Positions 63,207 to 64,000 of a stretch of DNA of 64,000 bases are shown in pieces (the stretch's first letter is position 1; each line of letters begins with the position of its first letter). A model generated the notes under the pieces. The model worked only from the letters and a program-made list of their open reading frames with translations. It did no database searches and was not told where the DNA came from. The translations under genes were made by a program, and so were the position numbers. Source of the DNA: Spirosoma aureum (GTDB taxonomy: Bacteria > Bacteroidota > Bacteroidia > Cytophagales > Spirosomataceae); NCBI RefSeq assembly GCF_011604685.1, contig NZ_CP050063.1, positions 1,820,501 to 1,884,500 on the forward strand, given 5' to 3'.

Positions 63207-63515
63207 ATGCTGGTACTTGATAATCCTGTCCGGGTTCGGCCTGAAGCGCGGCAGCAGTTAATGGACACGTTACAGGCCAATAAAATTCCTGACGAATACG
63301 GTTTGCGAATTGGTATCCGGGGAGGTGGCTGTGGAGCATCCTGGTTACTGGGTTTCGATGTGCCTGGCTCTTCCGACGAAGTGTATAACGTTGAAGGTGT
63401 TCGCATCATTATTGATCGCAGGCATTTGTTGTACGTACTGGGTGCCGAAATTGGGTACGAACCAGGCGGTTTTACCGTAGAAAAAGAACAGACTTCCGTG
63501 GGTAGTTCTCAGTAG
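63207..63515 (+). CDS. HesB/IscA-like Fe-S accessory protein with a single Cys
   Basis: A 102-residue protein of the HesB/IscA fold (VRVRPEARQQLMDTLQA, LRIGIRGGGCGASWLLGFD). IscA proteins use three cysteines to carry Fe-S clusters, one in this loop and a C-terminal CxC. Here only Cys50 or so in GGGCG is present; the C-terminal part ends GGFTVEKEQ without Cys. It may be a scaffold variant or bind another metal or partner. The ATG at 63207 gives normal family length; a longer ATG at 63120 (131 residues) is possible, and the promoter excludes TTG 63099. Confidence 0.75.
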   Translation: MLVLDNPVRVRPEARQQLMDTLQANKIPDEYGLRIGIRGGGCGASWLLGFDVPGSSDEVYNVEGVRIIIDRRHLLYVLGAEIGYEPGGFTVEKEQTSVGSSQ

Positions 63516-63618
63516 GCAGATTCTCAGTTAATAGTGGACTATTTTCTGTAGGCGAAAAAAATCATTCCTATTTTCAATAAGTAGCTGACTGAGCACTATT
63601 AATTGAAGACTGCCGACT
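63511..63618. repeat. Long imperfect inverted repeat after the HesB-like gene
   Basis: Arms of about 26 bp (63511-63536 and 63594-63618) share AGTnGGCAG and TTAATAGTG with their complements around a 57-nt loop. It overlaps the stop codon of the gene. Possible terminator or repeat relic. Confidence 0.4.
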
Positions 63619-63669
63619 AAAATTGGCATGATTTTAGGTCAGTTTTGACCAAACTCTCCCTCTGGGTTC

Positions 63670-64000
63670 GTGAAGCGAATTGAACAACATATTTTTTTAG
63701 TATTAGCTATACTGGCTGTTAGCCTATCGGTATTGTGTTATTGGATTCTGGAGCAAAATGCCCCGGGAGCGACCGATGAGCAATACATGACTGCCGTACA
63801 GCAGCGGGTGAAGGAGGAGATGCGGGTCAGTACCGACGAACTGGACCAGGTGGCCGAAAAAGTCCGGCAAACGCCAAACGCTACGTTTGCCAGTATGAGC
63901 CAGCCAACCCAGTATCCTTATTTTATTTTTCGTCGCAAATCCGGCCAGCGTAGCGAGCCTAAATTGTTGTTCTGGTCTGATTACCGATTTATTCCCGATT
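63670..64000 (+). CDS. Start of a membrane sensor, probably a histidine kinase (cut by edge)
   Basis: A GTG at 63670 opens a frame of 110 codons that runs off the right edge. It begins VKRIEQHIF, then a membrane helix (about 9-28, LVLAILAVSLSVLCYWIL), followed by a periplasmic helical part with EMRVSTDELDQVAEKV and YPYFIFRRK, LLFWSDYRF. This layout resembles the input region of large Bacteroidota sensor kinases. The kinase part would lie outside the window, so the call is tentative. Confidence 0.5.
   Translation, partial: MKRIEQHIFLVLAILAVSLSVLCYWILEQNAPGATDEQYMTAVQQRVKEEMRVSTDELDQVAEKVRQTPNATFASMSQPTQYPYFIFRRKSGQRSEPKLLFWSDYRFIPD

Noticed and set aside
1..64000. CRISPR arrays, tRNA, rRNA, tmRNA, prophage or intact insertion sequences
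   Set aside because: No regular spacer-repeat array, cloverleaf, transposase or phage structural gene was seen by reading; a tool-based scan was not possible.

Overview
The window comes from the chromosome of a Bacteroidota bacterium, most likely order Cytophagales and close to Spirosoma. The evidence is a SusC/SusD pair with an ECF sigma factor and FecR, a PorX-type regulator of type IX secretion, a secreted enzyme with a type IX C-terminal sorting domain, and promoters of the Bacteroidota type (TAnnTTTG, sometimes with an upstream TTG). No phage, CRISPR array, tRNA, rRNA or intact insertion sequence was seen. The genus is inferred from gene content and protein style; no search was run.

Layout. 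1-2.7 kb: the cut start of a secreted protein, an outer-membrane barrel-like protein, and a trypsin-like protease fused to TPRs. 2.8-9.5 kb: a small winged-helix regulator divergent from an RND efflux operon (adaptor, pump, TolC-like channel), then a VOC protein. 9.6-14.2 kb: a large type IX-secreted beta-helix enzyme, the decayed remains of a GH39 beta-xylosidase, and an ankyrin-repeat membrane protein. 14.5-22.4 kb: a DUF3592 protein, a giant propeller histidine kinase, an alpha/beta hydrolase, and an operon of a soluble GAF histidine kinase, a LytTR response regulator and a lipoprotein. 22.4-27.7 kb: a VWA protein with an internally duplicated helical region, two unknown envelope proteins and a DUF1223 protein. 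27.8-29.4 kb: a YedY-like molybdopterin enzyme with its cytochrome b. 29.7-43 kb: sugar metabolism, including a DUF1080 protein, aldose epimerase, a fucose/arabinose isomerase-like protein, and a polysaccharide-utilisation-type run on the minus strand (sigma, FecR, SusC, SusD, a circularly permuted SGNH esterase, a FAD oxidoreductase). 43.2-58 kb: envelope and housekeeping genes, including PLC-like and phosphodiesterase proteins, a LysM/RlpA-like protein, porX, a Wzi-like protein, M61 peptidase, GH26 and an FtsE-like ATPase. 58-64 kb: transaldolase, galactokinase, the SRP RNA, a TPR lipoprotein, TMEM220, HMG-CoA lyase, a HesB-like protein and the start of a probable sensor kinase.

The most notable points are: (1) an SGNH/GDSL hydrolase whose catalytic serine block lies at the C-terminus, so it is circularly permuted; (2) paired CAGTT direct repeats with a 20-21 bp period upstream of three genes, laid out like LytTR binding sites and possibly forming a small local regulon; (3) a family of long intergenic palindromes sharing an AACCGTGGCACGG core but with differing outer stems; (4) an SRP RNA with its own promoter; (5) a GH39 relic; and (6) a VWA protein with an internal tandem duplication. 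Several start codons were moved downstream because a promoter lies inside the longer reading frame.
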